Positions 16,416 through 25,033 of a stretch of DNA of 64,000 nucleotides are shown here, in pieces; the stretch's first letter is position 1; the number at the start of each line of letters is the position of its first letter. Source of the DNA: UBA6054 sp963975575. Lineage in GTDB: Bacteria; Planctomycetota; Phycisphaerae; Phycisphaerales; UBA1924. The stretch spans positions 496,001 through 560,000 of the forward strand of contig CAXBHL010000001.1 of assembly GCA_963975575.1 (NCBI GenBank), in the 5' to 3' direction. The position numbers and the translations under genes were made by a program. Below the pieces are notes generated by a model. The model was not told the origin of the DNA. It saw only the letters and a list, made by a program, of their open reading frames with translations, and did not search any database.

Positions 16416-17777
16416 ATGGTGAGATCGCGCATCCGCAACCTGTCCCCGATTCTGGCGATCCTGGCGTCCCTCGGCGCCGGTTGCGTGGCCGTGTACCCCG
16501 CCTCCGGCCTCCGGGCCGAGCCCCGCTCGAACGCCCAGAGCCCTTCGGCACCGGCGACGCCCCGCCCGGAGACCCCCGCCTCCGCCGGCTCCGACGCCCC
16601 GGCAGACCCGATGTCCGACCGCTGGCCAGCCCGCTGGGGCGTCGCCGGTGCCCCCCGCGGCGTGATCGTGCCCTCCGAGACCCCGGTCGCCGCGCTGCGA
16701 CCAGCCCATCTCGGCCGATTCCACCATCTCCGCACCGGCGAGATCGAGTACCGTCAGGCCGAAGCGCTCGCCCGCGCGGTGGGCGTCGACGACGGGTTCC
16801 GCTTCGTGCCGGAGGGCCCGGGCTCGCTCGTGTTCATGCCCCCGCTCGAGGCCGAACCGGCGGACGCGCCCGACCCTGCCGGGCGGGCCGAAGCCGAGTC
16901 CTTCGTGTTCATCTCTGCCCAAACCACCCCCGAAAGCACGACCGACGACCCCCGCGTCGCGATCGAGCGCACCTGGATGGCCCTCTACGACGCCGAAACG
17001 CCCGAGCCCAACGGCACCATCGTGCTCATCCCGGGCATGCTCGGCACGCCCCAGCCCATCATCGAGGGCATGGTCCGCTACTGGCGCAACCGCGGGTACG
17101 CCGTCCTGCGCCTGCTCTCGCACCCGTCCCGCTTCACCGAGCGCGTCGAGGTCGCGATCGCCCCCGGCGAGGAGCGCGCCGCCGCCGGGCAGCTCGCCCA
17201 GATTTACGACCAGCGCACGGCCGAGTGCGCCTACGCCGCCGACGCGGGCCTCGACCACGTTTTCGCCCGCCGCCCCGCCCTCGCCAAGAAGCCCGTGGTG
17301 CTGGTGGGCATGTCCGGCGGCGCGATGGTGCTGCCCACGGTCTACGCCTACGCCCCCGAACGCTACGACGCCGCGGTCCTCATCGCCGGCGGCCTGAACT
17401 TCCTGAAGATCAGCGCCCTGTCCAACTACGCCGACTGGATCGACGCCATCGTCCTCGACTGGGACCCGAGCGATCCCGATTCCAAGGTCCAGCCCACGCC
17501 CGAGCGACTCGACCGCCTCTCCAACGCCTATCTGGCCGCGTCGCGCCTGGACGCCGCGCACACCGCCGGCGAGCTCGCCGACGTCCCGGTGCTGATGCTC
17601 CACGCCACCAAGGACAAGGCGGTCCCGTCCGAGACCGGCGACGCCCTGTGGAGACTGCTCGGCACGCCGGAGCGATGGGTTTTCCCGGTCGGGCACGAGA
17701 TCATCTTCGTGATGCTGCCCACCCAGGGCCAGCGGCTGACCGACTGGATCGACAACGCCACCGGCGCGGAGCCCTGA
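16416..17777 (+). CDS. predicted lipoprotein, alpha/beta-hydrolase fold
   Basis: A 453-residue exported protein. The N-terminus is basic, then hydrophobic (LSPILAILASLGAGC), ending in a lipobox-like GAGC, although position -3 is Gly rather than the usual Leu. A Pro/Ala/Ser-rich linker follows. Residues about 190-450 look like an alpha/beta hydrolase: GTIVLIPGMLGTPQPII (oxyanion region), the nucleophile elbow GMSGGAM, an Asp in LHATKDKAVP and the His in VGHEIIFVM. The substrate is unknown; a lipase, esterase or peptidase role is possible. The true start could be GTG 16419. The next gene begins 5 bases after its stop, so they are probably one operon. Confidence 0.72.
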   Translation: MVRSRIRNLSPILAILASLGAGCVAVYPASGLRAEPRSNAQSPSAPATPRPETPASAGSDAPADPMSDRWPARWGVAGAPRGVIVPSETPVAALRPAHLGRFHHLRTGEIEYRQAEALARAVGVDDGFRFVPEGPGSLVFMPPLEAEPADAPDPAGRAEAESFVFISAQTTPESTTDDPRVAIERTWMALYDAETPEPNGTIVLIPGMLGTPQPIIEGMVRYWRNRGYAVLRLLSHPSRFTERVEVAIAPGEERAAAGQLAQIYDQRTAECAYAADAGLDHVFARRPALAKKPVVLVGMSGGAMVLPTVYAYAPERYDAAVLIAGGLNFLKISALSNYADWIDAIVLDWDPSDPDSKVQPTPERLDRLSNAYLAASRLDAAHTAGELADVPVLMLHATKDKAVPSETGDALWRLLGTPERWVFPVGHEIIFVMLPTQGQRLTDWIDNATGAEP

Positions 17778-17781
17778 GCCC

Positions 17782-18684
17782 GTGCACCTGGTGATCAGCC
17801 CCTATTCCCTCTGCTCGCACGACGCCGCGGCCATGACCGGCATGCTGCTCGCCGATCCCGCGCTCACATTCCTGCCACGCTCGCTCGAGACCGCCCCCGT
17901 CCCGCGGGAGCGCGCGGTCGCCTCCCCCGGCTACCGCAAGGTCATGGAGTCCGTCGCCTGGACCACCCCCCTTGTCGGGGCGGGCGTGCTGGCGTCGAGC
18001 GTCGACGGCGAGGACGCCTCCGCCGACTTCGCCGAGGCCCGCCGGCGCGTGTTCCACGACCCCGACTTCACCCCGCTGCGCCGATTCGTCGACGCCCGCA
18101 CCGAGCCGGACGAGGCGCTCGCGCTCGAACGCCTCGCCAGCGATCTGACGCGCTCGGGTCCCGACCCGTCCATCTCCGTCCCGCTCGCCGGGGCCCTCGA
18201 CGCTTTCGCCGCCCGCCACGGCTACGCCGTGCTCCGCGCCGACGGCCCCTCGCTGGCCCAGCAGGCCGAACGCGCCCGCGAGCAGCGGCTCTTCGCCTGC
18301 TCGATCCCCGTGCTGGTGCAGGCCAGCCCGGAGCGCGTGCTCGAGACCCGTCGCCGGCTCGAACATGAACTGGCCGAACTGCGCGAGGTCGCCGACGCGT
18401 GCCTCGACGGACTGGCCGACGAGCACGCCGTCCGCGACGCCGCCGCGGCCTACGCCCGCTCGTTCGACGCCCAGCGCCACCACATCGAACGCCCCGAGGA
18501 CGACCCGGACGACCCGATCGTCCGCTCCGCCGAGGTGGTCCTGATCGGCGTCGCCCACGAGCCCGACCACGCCCTCGCGTGTTCCGCCCTGGCCGCTCAC
18601 CGCGTCACCCGACGCACGCAGGCCCCCGCCCCGCCCGCGTCCCTGTCGGCCCGCTCCGTCATCGTCCGCATGGTCGGGCGGTAA
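17782..18684 (+). CDS. uncharacterised 300-residue cytoplasmic protein
   Basis: I do not recognise this family. The GTG start follows the upstream hydrolase stop by 5 bases. There is no signal peptide or membrane segment. The N-terminus is HLVISPYSLCSHDAAAMTGMLLADPAL, rich in small residues with one Cys and two His. The middle is charged and helical (EPDEALALERLASDLTRSG; ETRRRLEHELAELREVADACL), possibly a coiled coil at about 195-225. Codon use matches neighbours and the whole frame is open, so it is very likely a real gene. The tight spacing suggests joint function with the lipoprotein hydrolase, but nothing shows what. Confidence 0.65.
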   Translation: MHLVISPYSLCSHDAAAMTGMLLADPALTFLPRSLETAPVPRERAVASPGYRKVMESVAWTTPLVGAGVLASSVDGEDASADFAEARRRVFHDPDFTPLRRFVDARTEPDEALALERLASDLTRSGPDPSISVPLAGALDAFAARHGYAVLRADGPSLAQQAERAREQRLFACSIPVLVQASPERVLETRRRLEHELAELREVADACLDGLADEHAVRDAAAAYARSFDAQRHHIERPEDDPDDPIVRSAEVVLIGVAHEPDHALACSALAAHRVTRRTQAPAPPASLSARSVIVRMVGR

Positions 18685-18706
18685 GCGCGTTCCGCCGGGC
18701 GATCCC

Positions 18707-18712
18707 TACGAT
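18707..18712 (+). promoter_or_regulatory. -10-like TACGAT, leaderless spacing
   Basis: CCTACGATC here repeats the purL promoter core exactly. The hexamer ends 6 bases before the ATG at 18719 and there is no Shine-Dalgarno. Confidence 0.6.
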
Positions 18713-18718
18713 CCGGCA

Positions 18719-21031
18719 ATGCCCGAGCACGCCCACACCAACCGGCTCGCCCGCGAGTCCTCGCCCTACCTGCTCCAGCACGCCCACAACCCGGTCGACT
18801 GGCATCCCTGGGGTGAGCAGGCCTTCGCCGAGGCCCGGCGGCGCGGCGTGCCCATTTTCCTCTCCGTCGGGTATTCCACCTGCTACTGGTGCCACGTGAT
18901 GGAGCGCGAGTCCTTCGAGGACGACGCCACCGCCCGCGTCATGAACGAACGGTTCGTCTGCGTCAAAGTTGACCGTGAGGAACGCCCCGACGTGGACGAG
19001 CTGGCGATGGCCGCCACCGTTACTTTCACCGGGCGCGGCGGCTGGCCCACCTCGGTCTTCCTCGAACCCGAGGGCCTGCGCCCGTTCTTCGCCGGAACCT
19101 ACTTCCCCCCGACCGAACGTCACGGCATCCCCGCTTTCACCCGCGTGCTCGGGGCCCTGTCCAACGCCTACGCCGAACGCCGCGACGAGGTGCTCGAGCA
19201 GGCCGCCACCCTCGCCGACGCCGTCGCCGAGCAGCTCGGCGCCTCCGGCGACCCCGTTCCGCTGGGCGCCCGCCACGCCCAGACCGCCGTGGCCACGCTG
19301 CTGCAGATGTTCGATCGGGCCGACGGCGGCTTCGGCGGCGCACCCAAGTTCCCCCAGCCGATCTTTCTCGAGTTTCTCCTCGACGCCCGCGAACGGGCCG
19401 ACGACGCCACCCGCAACGCCATCGACACCGCCGTCCGATTCACCCTCGACCGCATGGCCCTGGGCGGCATCCACGACCACCTCGCCGGCGGCTTCCACCG
19501 CTACAGCGTCGACCGCCACTGGACCGTCCCGCACTTCGAGAAGATGCTCTACGACAACGCCCAGCTTGCCGCGCTCTACGCCCGCGCCGCCGGCGTGTAC
19601 GCGGACGATTTCTACCGCGATACCGCCCGGCGCACCTGCGACTACGTGCTCCGCGAGATGACCGACAACGCGGACCCCGGTTCCGGCGGATTTTTCTCGG
19701 CACAGGACGCCGAGGTCGACCACCGCGAGGGCCTCAACTACCTCTGGACCCCGGAAGAGTTCGACGCGGTGCTCTCCCGGGAGGATGCCGGCATCGCCAA
19801 ACGCCTCTACGGCCTCGATGCCAGCGCCAACTTCCAGGACCCGCACCACCCCGACGAACCGCCCCGATGGGTCCTCCGGCTCGACGCACGCCCCAAGATC
19901 GACCCGGCGGCCATCGCCCGCATCAACGCCGCCCTGCTCGCCCACCGGGCCGCCCGCAAACAGCCGGGCACCGACGACAAGGTGCTGGCCGCCTGGAACG
20001 GGCTGATGATTTCCGCGTTGGTGCGCACCGCAGAGGCGCTGGGCCCCGAAGCCGCCCGCCCGTACCTGGCCGCCGCCGAGAACGCCGCCCGGTTTGTCTT
20101 GGCCACCATGCGGTCCCCCTCGGGCGGCCTGCTCCGCTCGTTCCGCAACGGCCACGCGGCCATCGACGCCCCGCTCGAAGACCATGCCTTCGTCGCCCGA
20201 GCGTTGCTCGACCTGGCCCGCTCACCCCTGACCGGCGACCCCGCATGGCTCGCCGGCGCGGTCGAACTGACCGAGCACGCCGAGCGCACCTTCGGCGACA
20301 GCGCCGGCGGCTACTTCGACACCCCCGCCGGACGGGCCGACCTCTTCGTCCGCCCACGCTCCACCCACGACGGCGCGACCCCCTCCGGCGTGGGCGTGAC
20401 TCTGCTCAACCTGATCGAACTGCACGACGCCACCGGCGAGGACCGCTGGCTCGCCGGGGCGGTCACCCTGCTCGAGTCCCTGTCGGCCTCCGTGGACGCC
20501 GCGCCGCTGGGCACGCTCAACCCGGTGCGGGCCATGCTGCTGCTGATGGACCGGCAGGAAGCACTCGCCGGCAGGTACCGATTCAGCGCCGACGAGGCCG
20601 ACCCGCCCCGGCCCAAGCCCCGCTCGCCCATCCGCGTGATGGCCAACGCCGAGGAAGTCACCGTCACGCCCGGCACGCCGGCCGTGTTCCGCGTGGCGAT
20701 CGAGATCGAACCGGGCTACCACATCGTCGCCGCCGACCCGGGCCCGGAGGCCGGCCCCGTCCAGCCGCTCCGCGTCGGCCTGACCCGCGGCTCGGGCGTG
20801 GCGGTTTACGCGGACTACCCGGCGGGTGAGTCCTTCGGCGTCACGGGCGTCGGTCCGATCAAGGTCCACCACGACCGGGTCGAGTTCGACGTGGTGCTCG
20901 AGCACAAGCCCGGCGTCGGGGCCACGCCCGGCACGCCGATCCTGGGCGTGAGCTACCAGGCCTGCACGCAGACCGAGTGCTCCCCCGTGCGGACCGCCGA
21001 GCTCGACATCGCGGTCCACATCAAGGGCTGA
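18719..21031 (+). CDS. DUF255 thioredoxin-fold protein (YyaL/SPATA20 family) fused to a DsbD-like N-domain
   Basis: A 770-residue protein. Residues about 5-170 are the DUF255 thioredoxin-like domain with SYSTCYWCHVME-type motif (here GYSTCYWCHVMERES, a CxxC pair) and DREERPDVD. Residues about 180-600 match the six-hairpin-like part with GGIHDHLAGGFHRYSVD, WTVPHFEKMLYDNAQL and LNYLWTPEEFD. This much is the usual YyaL. Residues about 640-770 are extra: GYHIVAADPGPE and GVSYQACTQTECSPVRTAEL resemble the immunoglobulin-like DsbD alpha domain (Pfam DsbC, PF11412), including the paired cysteines in YQAC...TEC. No signal peptide is seen, which is odd for a DsbD-like domain. The biochemical role of the family is not settled. 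Confidence 0.85.
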   Translation: MPEHAHTNRLARESSPYLLQHAHNPVDWHPWGEQAFAEARRRGVPIFLSVGYSTCYWCHVMERESFEDDATARVMNERFVCVKVDREERPDVDELAMAATVTFTGRGGWPTSVFLEPEGLRPFFAGTYFPPTERHGIPAFTRVLGALSNAYAERRDEVLEQAATLADAVAEQLGASGDPVPLGARHAQTAVATLLQMFDRADGGFGGAPKFPQPIFLEFLLDARERADDATRNAIDTAVRFTLDRMALGGIHDHLAGGFHRYSVDRHWTVPHFEKMLYDNAQLAALYARAAGVYADDFYRDTARRTCDYVLREMTDNADPGSGGFFSAQDAEVDHREGLNYLWTPEEFDAVLSREDAGIAKRLYGLDASANFQDPHHPDEPPRWVLRLDARPKIDPAAIARINAALLAHRAARKQPGTDDKVLAAWNGLMISALVRTAEALGPEAARPYLAAAENAARFVLATMRSPSGGLLRSFRNGHAAIDAPLEDHAFVARALLDLARSPLTGDPAWLAGAVELTEHAERTFGDSAGGYFDTPAGRADLFVRPRSTHDGATPSGVGVTLLNLIELHDATGEDRWLAGAVTLLESLSASVDAAPLGTLNPVRAMLLLMDRQEALAGRYRFSADEADPPRPKPRSPIRVMANAEEVTVTPGTPAVFRVAIEIEPGYHIVAADPGPEAGPVQPLRVGLTRGSGVAVYADYPAGESFGVTGVGPIKVHHDRVEFDVVLEHKPGVGATPGTPILGVSYQACTQTECSPVRTAELDIAVHIKG

Positions 21032-21054
21032 ACGGCGGGCTCTCGCCGGTTCGG

Positions 21055-21648
21055 CTACTCGCGCCCCGTGTCCAGCAGCATCCGCAAACCGGGGCTGGCC
21101 TCGCCGTAGTAGGTCGGCAGGTGCCGCACCACGCGGAAGCCCATCGACTCGTACAACGCGATCGCCCGGTCGTTCTCGGCCCGTACCTCGAGGTAGATCC
21201 GGCGGATCCCTTCGCGCGTCAGCGACTCGATCCCGTGCGCGGCCAGCCGCCGGCCCAGCCCGCGCCCGGCCCACCCCGGCGAGACCGCGATCGTGTACAA
21301 GCGCCCGGAGGCCCCGGCCCGCGTCCGGCGGATCAGCATCGCCGTCCACGCGACGATGTCGCCCCCGGCCTCGGCCACGAACACGCGGCCCCTCGGGTTG
21401 GCGATCAGGCCCCGGGTCTGCCGCAGCGAGAACCGGTCGGATTCGGCGAAGGCCGCCTGCTCCACCGCCCACGCCTGGCCCGCGTCGCGGTCGGTCGCAG
21501 GCCGGATGTGGCACGCCGGCTCCCGCCCCGGAGACACGCGCACCGGCGCGGACACCACCGCGTCGATGTACTCGAGCGTGCCGTGGGATACCGCGGGGGG
21601 TTCGTCGTCGCGTTGGGGCCCGTCCGGGGCGTCGGGTGCCTCGCCCAT
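21055..21648 (-). CDS. GNAT-family N-acetyltransferase
   Basis: A 197-residue acetyltransferase resembling RimI-type enzymes. After a variable N-terminus of about 45 residues it shows HIRPATDRDAGQAWAVEQ, RGLIANPRGRVFVAEAGG, the acetyl-CoA loop VSPGWAGRGLGRRLAAH (R/QxxGxG/A) and YLEVRAENDRAIALYESMGFRVV, which is typical of N-alpha or epsilon acetyltransferases. The start ATG shares its A with the TGA stop of the upstream HAD gene (TGATG), so it is translationally coupled as the last gene of the DUF151-truD-HAD-GNAT operon. The substrate is not predictable. The open frame extends to 21957 but that part overlaps the HAD gene. Confidence 0.85.
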   Translation of the reverse strand: MGEAPDAPDGPQRDDEPPAVSHGTLEYIDAVVSAPVRVSPGREPACHIRPATDRDAGQAWAVEQAAFAESDRFSLRQTRGLIANPRGRVFVAEAGGDIVAWTAMLIRRTRAGASGRLYTIAVSPGWAGRGLGRRLAAHGIESLTREGIRRIYLEVRAENDRAIALYESMGFRVVRHLPTYYGEASPGLRMLLDTGRE

Positions 21649-22283
21649 CACAGCACGCCGTGCTTCTTGAGGTGCTTGCGCATCTGCTTGACCGGGTCCT
21701 TCTCCGGATCGATCAGTTCGGCGGTCCATCCGAGCGTCTTGGCCGCCTTGATGTTGTCCTCGAGATCGTCGAAGAACAGGATCTGGGCCCCGTTGGCGCT
21801 GACGCGCCGCTCGAAAGCCGAGTAGATCTTCTCGTCCGGCTTGGCGAGGCCGAACAGGTGGCTCGCCCACTGGTGCTCGATCAGCGACGCGGTCATGAAG
21901 TCCGTCTCGCGCCGCACCCAGTGCAGCCCGTTGGTGTTGCTCAGCAGGGCGGTACACACCTTGGGGATCTCATTGATCTCGTGGATCAGCGTGTCCGCGC
22001 CCTTGAAGTCCTCGATCAGCCACGCGTGGTGGATCTTCTCGATCTCGTCCGGCTCGTACTTGCAGTCGCTGGCCTCGGCCACCGCCTTGAAGTAGGCCGC
22101 GTCGGACATCTGCCCGGTCTGGTACCGCTGGCTGAGCTTGCGCCGCGCGTCCACGCACTTCTTGGCCCCGCTCTTGCCGCGCACCGGAAGGCCGGCCATC
22201 TCGCAGCCCTCCGCCCAGCTCCGGCAGATCCGCAGGATCACCCCGCCCCAGTCGAAACACACCACCCGCACGCCGTCACTCAT
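21648..22283 (-). CDS. HAD-superfamily hydrolase-like protein
   Basis: A 211-residue protein with the four HAD motifs: I is FDWGGVI, where the second Asp of DxD is Gly; II is LLSNTN; III is the Lys in LAKPDEKIY; IV is FFDDLEDNI. Loss of the second motif-I Asp occurs in some HAD proteins that are not simple phosphatases, so hydrolase activity is uncertain. The Lys-rich stretch GKSGAKKCVDARRK and QTGQMSDAAYF make up the cap region. It overlaps truD by 8 bases and is coupled to the GNAT gene through TGATG. Resembles the YihX-like alpha-glucose-1-phosphatase group in layout, but I would not assign that. Confidence 0.8.
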   Translation of the reverse strand: MSDGVRVVCFDWGGVILRICRSWAEGCEMAGLPVRGKSGAKKCVDARRKLSQRYQTGQMSDAAYFKAVAEASDCKYEPDEIEKIHHAWLIEDFKGADTLIHEINEIPKVCTALLSNTNGLHWVRRETDFMTASLIEHQWASHLFGLAKPDEKIYSAFERRVSANGAQILFFDDLEDNIKAAKTLGWTAELIDPEKDPVKQMRKHLKKHGVL

Positions 22284-23592
22284 CGCCCGGTTCCTCCTCG
22301 AGAGGCACCTTCATGACCTCGTCCATCACCGTCGTGGCGAAAGAGCCACGCGGAAGCTCGAACGCGCACCGCACGTACGCGCCGTGTTCGTCCACCCCGC
22401 CCTCGACCTCCGGATCGATCACCGGGATCCGCAGCGGCCGGCGGTCGCCGCCGATCATCAGATACCCGTCCCGGCCCTCGCAGGTTTCCAGGTCCGCCGG
22501 CGTCACGCCGATCGCGTCCAGCGCGTCCTGCTCGGCACGGTCGATGTCGCCCGACGCGCGGCGCATCGTCGTGCCCCACATCGGGCCCGAGGGCGAAACC
22601 TCGAACGACGCCATCCGCCCGCCCAGGTCGGCCTCGCCGAGCGTCTCCTCCGTCACCGGGAACACCGCGCGGCTCTTGATCACGAACGCCAGATCGCCGA
22701 CCAGCAGCCGGTCCAGCGTGCCTTCGAGCACCCGGCGGTTGAGCACCGCGTTGAACACGGCGCTCTGAAAGCTGGAGATGAAGAACCCCGCCGCGGTCGG
22801 ATCGATGGCCTTCAGTGCCCCCCCCGCGTCCCCGCCCCGGGCCAGCACGCCGAGCGCCTGTCTCTCGCCCTTGAACAGACGGGGCATGGCGTCGAGCGCG
22901 CCGGCGTAGTCGCCGGCCGCGAACGCCTCCCGGGCTTCCCTCTGCATCTTGGGCACCACCGGGCCCGGGCCCAGCAGCAGCTCGATCGCGCCCGGCGCGT
23001 CGCCCAGGATCATCGCACGCCCGATCAGGTGATTGTTCTGCAGATACCCGAACCGCTGCACCCCGAACCGGTTCGGCACGCCCGTCCGAGCCAGCATCGA
23101 CAACGCCTTCTGGGCGTGCACCGCGGCCGTCGGCTCCAAACCGCGAACCTTGATCGAGAACCGGTTGCCCGCCAGGTGCCCGCGCTGCAGCTTGTTACGG
23201 TGCAGGTCCGCCCACAGGATGCCCATCCGCGGGTGGTCGAACCGCGGAAAATCCTCGGGCGTCTTCCCCGGCGTGTGGATCGAGACCACCTGCCGCGTCA
23301 CCGCCCGCTTGTCCTTGAGCCCGGCGTGGCCGATCGAACGCGGGTTGACCCGGAAGTGGCGGGCCAGCTCGTCGCGCATCTGGATGGTGCTCAGACCCTT
23401 CTTTTCGACGTAGAGATAGATGTGCTCGCCGTCGCCGCACGGCTCGTACAGCGGCAGCTCGTCCACGAGAAAGTCCTCGTCCCGCTGCTTGATCAGGCCG
23501 CCGATGCCCGGCACGTCCCGCGTCAGATACACCGGCGCGCTCACCTGCGCGTTGAATCCAGAAAGCCCGGGCTGTCCGTCCGCCGCGACCAT
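22276..23592 (-). CDS. truD: tRNA pseudouridine(13) synthase TruD
   Basis: It isomerises U13 of tRNA to pseudouridine. The 438-residue protein has the TruD hallmark GHAGLKDKRAVTRQVVS, with the catalytic Asp in LKDK, plus KQRDEDFLVDELPLY near the N-terminus, GVPNRFGVQRFG and a C-terminal SFATTVMDEVMKVPL. This length is normal for TruD. The ATG at 23592 overlaps the preceding stop (TGATG); a GTG one codon earlier is also possible. It is second in a four-gene operon with DUF151 upstream and HAD and GNAT genes downstream. Confidence 0.95.
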   Translation of the reverse strand: MVAADGQPGLSGFNAQVSAPVYLTRDVPGIGGLIKQRDEDFLVDELPLYEPCGDGEHIYLYVEKKGLSTIQMRDELARHFRVNPRSIGHAGLKDKRAVTRQVVSIHTPGKTPEDFPRFDHPRMGILWADLHRNKLQRGHLAGNRFSIKVRGLEPTAAVHAQKALSMLARTGVPNRFGVQRFGYLQNNHLIGRAMILGDAPGAIELLLGPGPVVPKMQREAREAFAAGDYAGALDAMPRLFKGERQALGVLARGGDAGGALKAIDPTAAGFFISSFQSAVFNAVLNRRVLEGTLDRLLVGDLAFVIKSRAVFPVTEETLGEADLGGRMASFEVSPSGPMWGTTMRRASGDIDRAEQDALDAIGVTPADLETCEGRDGYLMIGGDRRPLRIPVIDPEVEGGVDEHGAYVRCAFELPRGSFATTVMDEVMKVPLEEEPGDE

Positions 23593-24029
23593 CACAGCTC
23601 CATGTCACCCGGTTCGGGGGTTGCCGCCTGCTCGATCACCGACTCATCCACCAGGATCGGCACCGACGACGCGATCCCCAGCGCGATCGCGTCGCTCGGG
23701 CGGGCATCAACCCGCACCGCCCCGCCATCCGACGCCTGCAGGTTCAGCCGCGCAAAGAACGTCCCGTCCGACAGGTCGGTGATCTCGACGGACTCCAGCG
23801 TCGCCCCAAGCGTGGCGATCACCGATCCCAGCAGGTCGTGCGTCTGCGGCCGCTTGGGCAGCAGCCCGGACAGCCGGCGCTCGATCGCCTGGGCCTCCGG
23901 CAGACCGATCACGATCGGGAACGATCGCGGGGAACCCCCCTGCGCGGGCTCAACCTCCGTCAACTCGATGAGTTGGACGTCGGTCAGCTCACGGATCAGG
24001 ATGCGGCTCAGCTCCATCCGGACGGGCAT
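23592..24029 (-). CDS. DUF151 bifunctional nuclease domain protein
   Basis: A 145-residue protein of the BFN/DUF151 family: PVRMELSRILIRELTDVQLIELTE, FPIVIGLPEAQAIERRLSG, DLLGSVIATLGATLESVEI, and ARPSDAIALGIASSVPILV, the most conserved block. Family members have been described as nucleases, and some are fused to UvrB/UvrC motifs. The C-terminus is acidic and short. It is the first gene of the DUF151-truD-HAD-GNAT operon. A ribosome site GTGAGGA lies six bases before the ATG. The upstream gap of 141 bases contains AATACATGTT on the minus strand, a possible weak -10. Confidence 0.88.
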   Translation of the reverse strand: MPVRMELSRILIRELTDVQLIELTEVEPAQGGSPRSFPIVIGLPEAQAIERRLSGLLPKRPQTHDLLGSVIATLGATLESVEITDLSDGTFFARLNLQASDGGAVRVDARPSDAIALGIASSVPILVDESVIEQAATPEPGDMEL

Positions 24030-24170
24030 CGGGGATCCTCACGGCGGACGCGACCGCCCGCAACATGTATTGAAGGGGCCCCGCACGCCCCTGACCACTC
24101 CCCGCCCGAATCGGCCCCCCTGGCGTCCGCTGGCCCCGGCCCCGGGCACCCGGCGGCCCACCGACCCCGG

Positions 24171-24977
24171 TCAATCCCCAGCGTCCGGGTCCGGGCTACC
24201 CCGAAACCCGCGGCAGGGCGATCCCAACTCGGCCAGCAGCGACACCGGCGCACCGATGTCCGCCACCGCGAGGTCGCCCACGAAGCCCTGGGCCTCCAGG
24301 CGCGTCAGCCCCGGCTTGACCGCGGCCAGCGTCACCGTGCGATCCGCCCGCACGCACGCCGTCCCCAGAGGCTCCCCCCGCGTCGCGTCCAGGCCCGAAG
24401 GAACGTCCACGCTCAAAATCAGCCCGCCCCGCCCGCGGACCGAGCCCGCCCAGCCGATCAACGCGGCCGCCACGCCCTCGGGCGGGCGGGCCAGGCCGGT
24501 GCCGAACAGCGCGTCGATCACCAGCCCGGGCGTGTCGGTCCCGGATGATGCGTCCGAGAGCAGTTCCGCCGCCGTGCGCACGGGGACGGACATCCGCTCG
24601 ATCACCCGCAGGTTGGTCGCGGCATCGCCGCCCGACGCGTCCCGGTCGCCCAGCAGGACGACCGTGGTGGGCACGCCGAACGCGACCAGGTGCCGCGCCA
24701 GCGCGAACCCGTCACCGCCGTTGTTGCCCGGCCCGCACAGGATCACGCAGTCCCCCCGTCGGGCCCGCGCGAGCAGTTCGAGGGCGTGCTCGCGCAATCC
24801 CCGGGCGGCGTTCTCCATCAGCACGATACCGGGGATGCCGAACTCGTCGATCGCACGCCGGTCCAACTCCCGAACCGCCCCGACAGACAGCTCGTAGACC
24901 GGGTAGGCGGGTTCGGCGGCGGGCTGCGCGGCCGCCGGGGGCTCACGGTCGCCGAATCGGGGTCGCGCCTCGGTCAT
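24171..24977 (-). CDS. nnrE: NAD(P)H-hydrate epimerase
   Basis: This enzyme interconverts R- and S-NAD(P)HX so that NnrD can repair them. The 268-residue protein is a YjeF N-terminal Rossmann-like domain: MENAARGLREHAL, the substrate loop CGPGNNGGDGFALARHL, LVIDALFGTGLARPP and SVDVPSGLDATRGEP. An N-terminal tail of about 28 Ala/Pro-rich residues precedes the domain. It is a single-domain protein whose partner nnrD is encoded separately at 12468-13391. Its ATG follows a TACACT box by 7 bases. Divergent from the GT2 gene. Confidence 0.92.
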   Translation of the reverse strand: MTEARPRFGDREPPAAAQPAAEPAYPVYELSVGAVRELDRRAIDEFGIPGIVLMENAARGLREHALELLARARRGDCVILCGPGNNGGDGFALARHLVAFGVPTTVVLLGDRDASGGDAATNLRVIERMSVPVRTAAELLSDASSGTDTPGLVIDALFGTGLARPPEGVAAALIGWAGSVRGRGGLILSVDVPSGLDATRGEPLGTACVRADRTVTLAAVKPGLTRLEAQGFVGDLAVADIGAPVSLLAELGSPCRGFRGSPDPDAGD

Positions 24978-24984
24978 CGGGCCC

Positions 24985-24990
24985 AGTGTA
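24985..24990 (-). promoter_or_regulatory. -10-like TACACT for nnrE, leaderless spacing
   Basis: On the minus strand TACACT ends 7 bases before the nnrE ATG. No Shine-Dalgarno is present. Confidence 0.55.
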
Positions 24991-25013
24991 CCCGCTGCCG
25001 CGTCACGCCCGCG

Positions 25014-25019
25014 TACGCT
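25014..25019 (+). promoter_or_regulatory. -10-like TACGCT for the GT2-exbD-tonB operon
   Basis: TACGCT ends 14 bases before the ATG at 25034. This would give a leader of only about 8 bases. Confidence 0.4.
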
Positions 25020-25033
25020 TCTCCGAGCCGAAC

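Noticed and set aside
24545..25033. N-terminal extension of the GT2 enzyme
   Set aside because: Antisense to nnrE; a membrane anchor typical of the family begins at ATG 25034.
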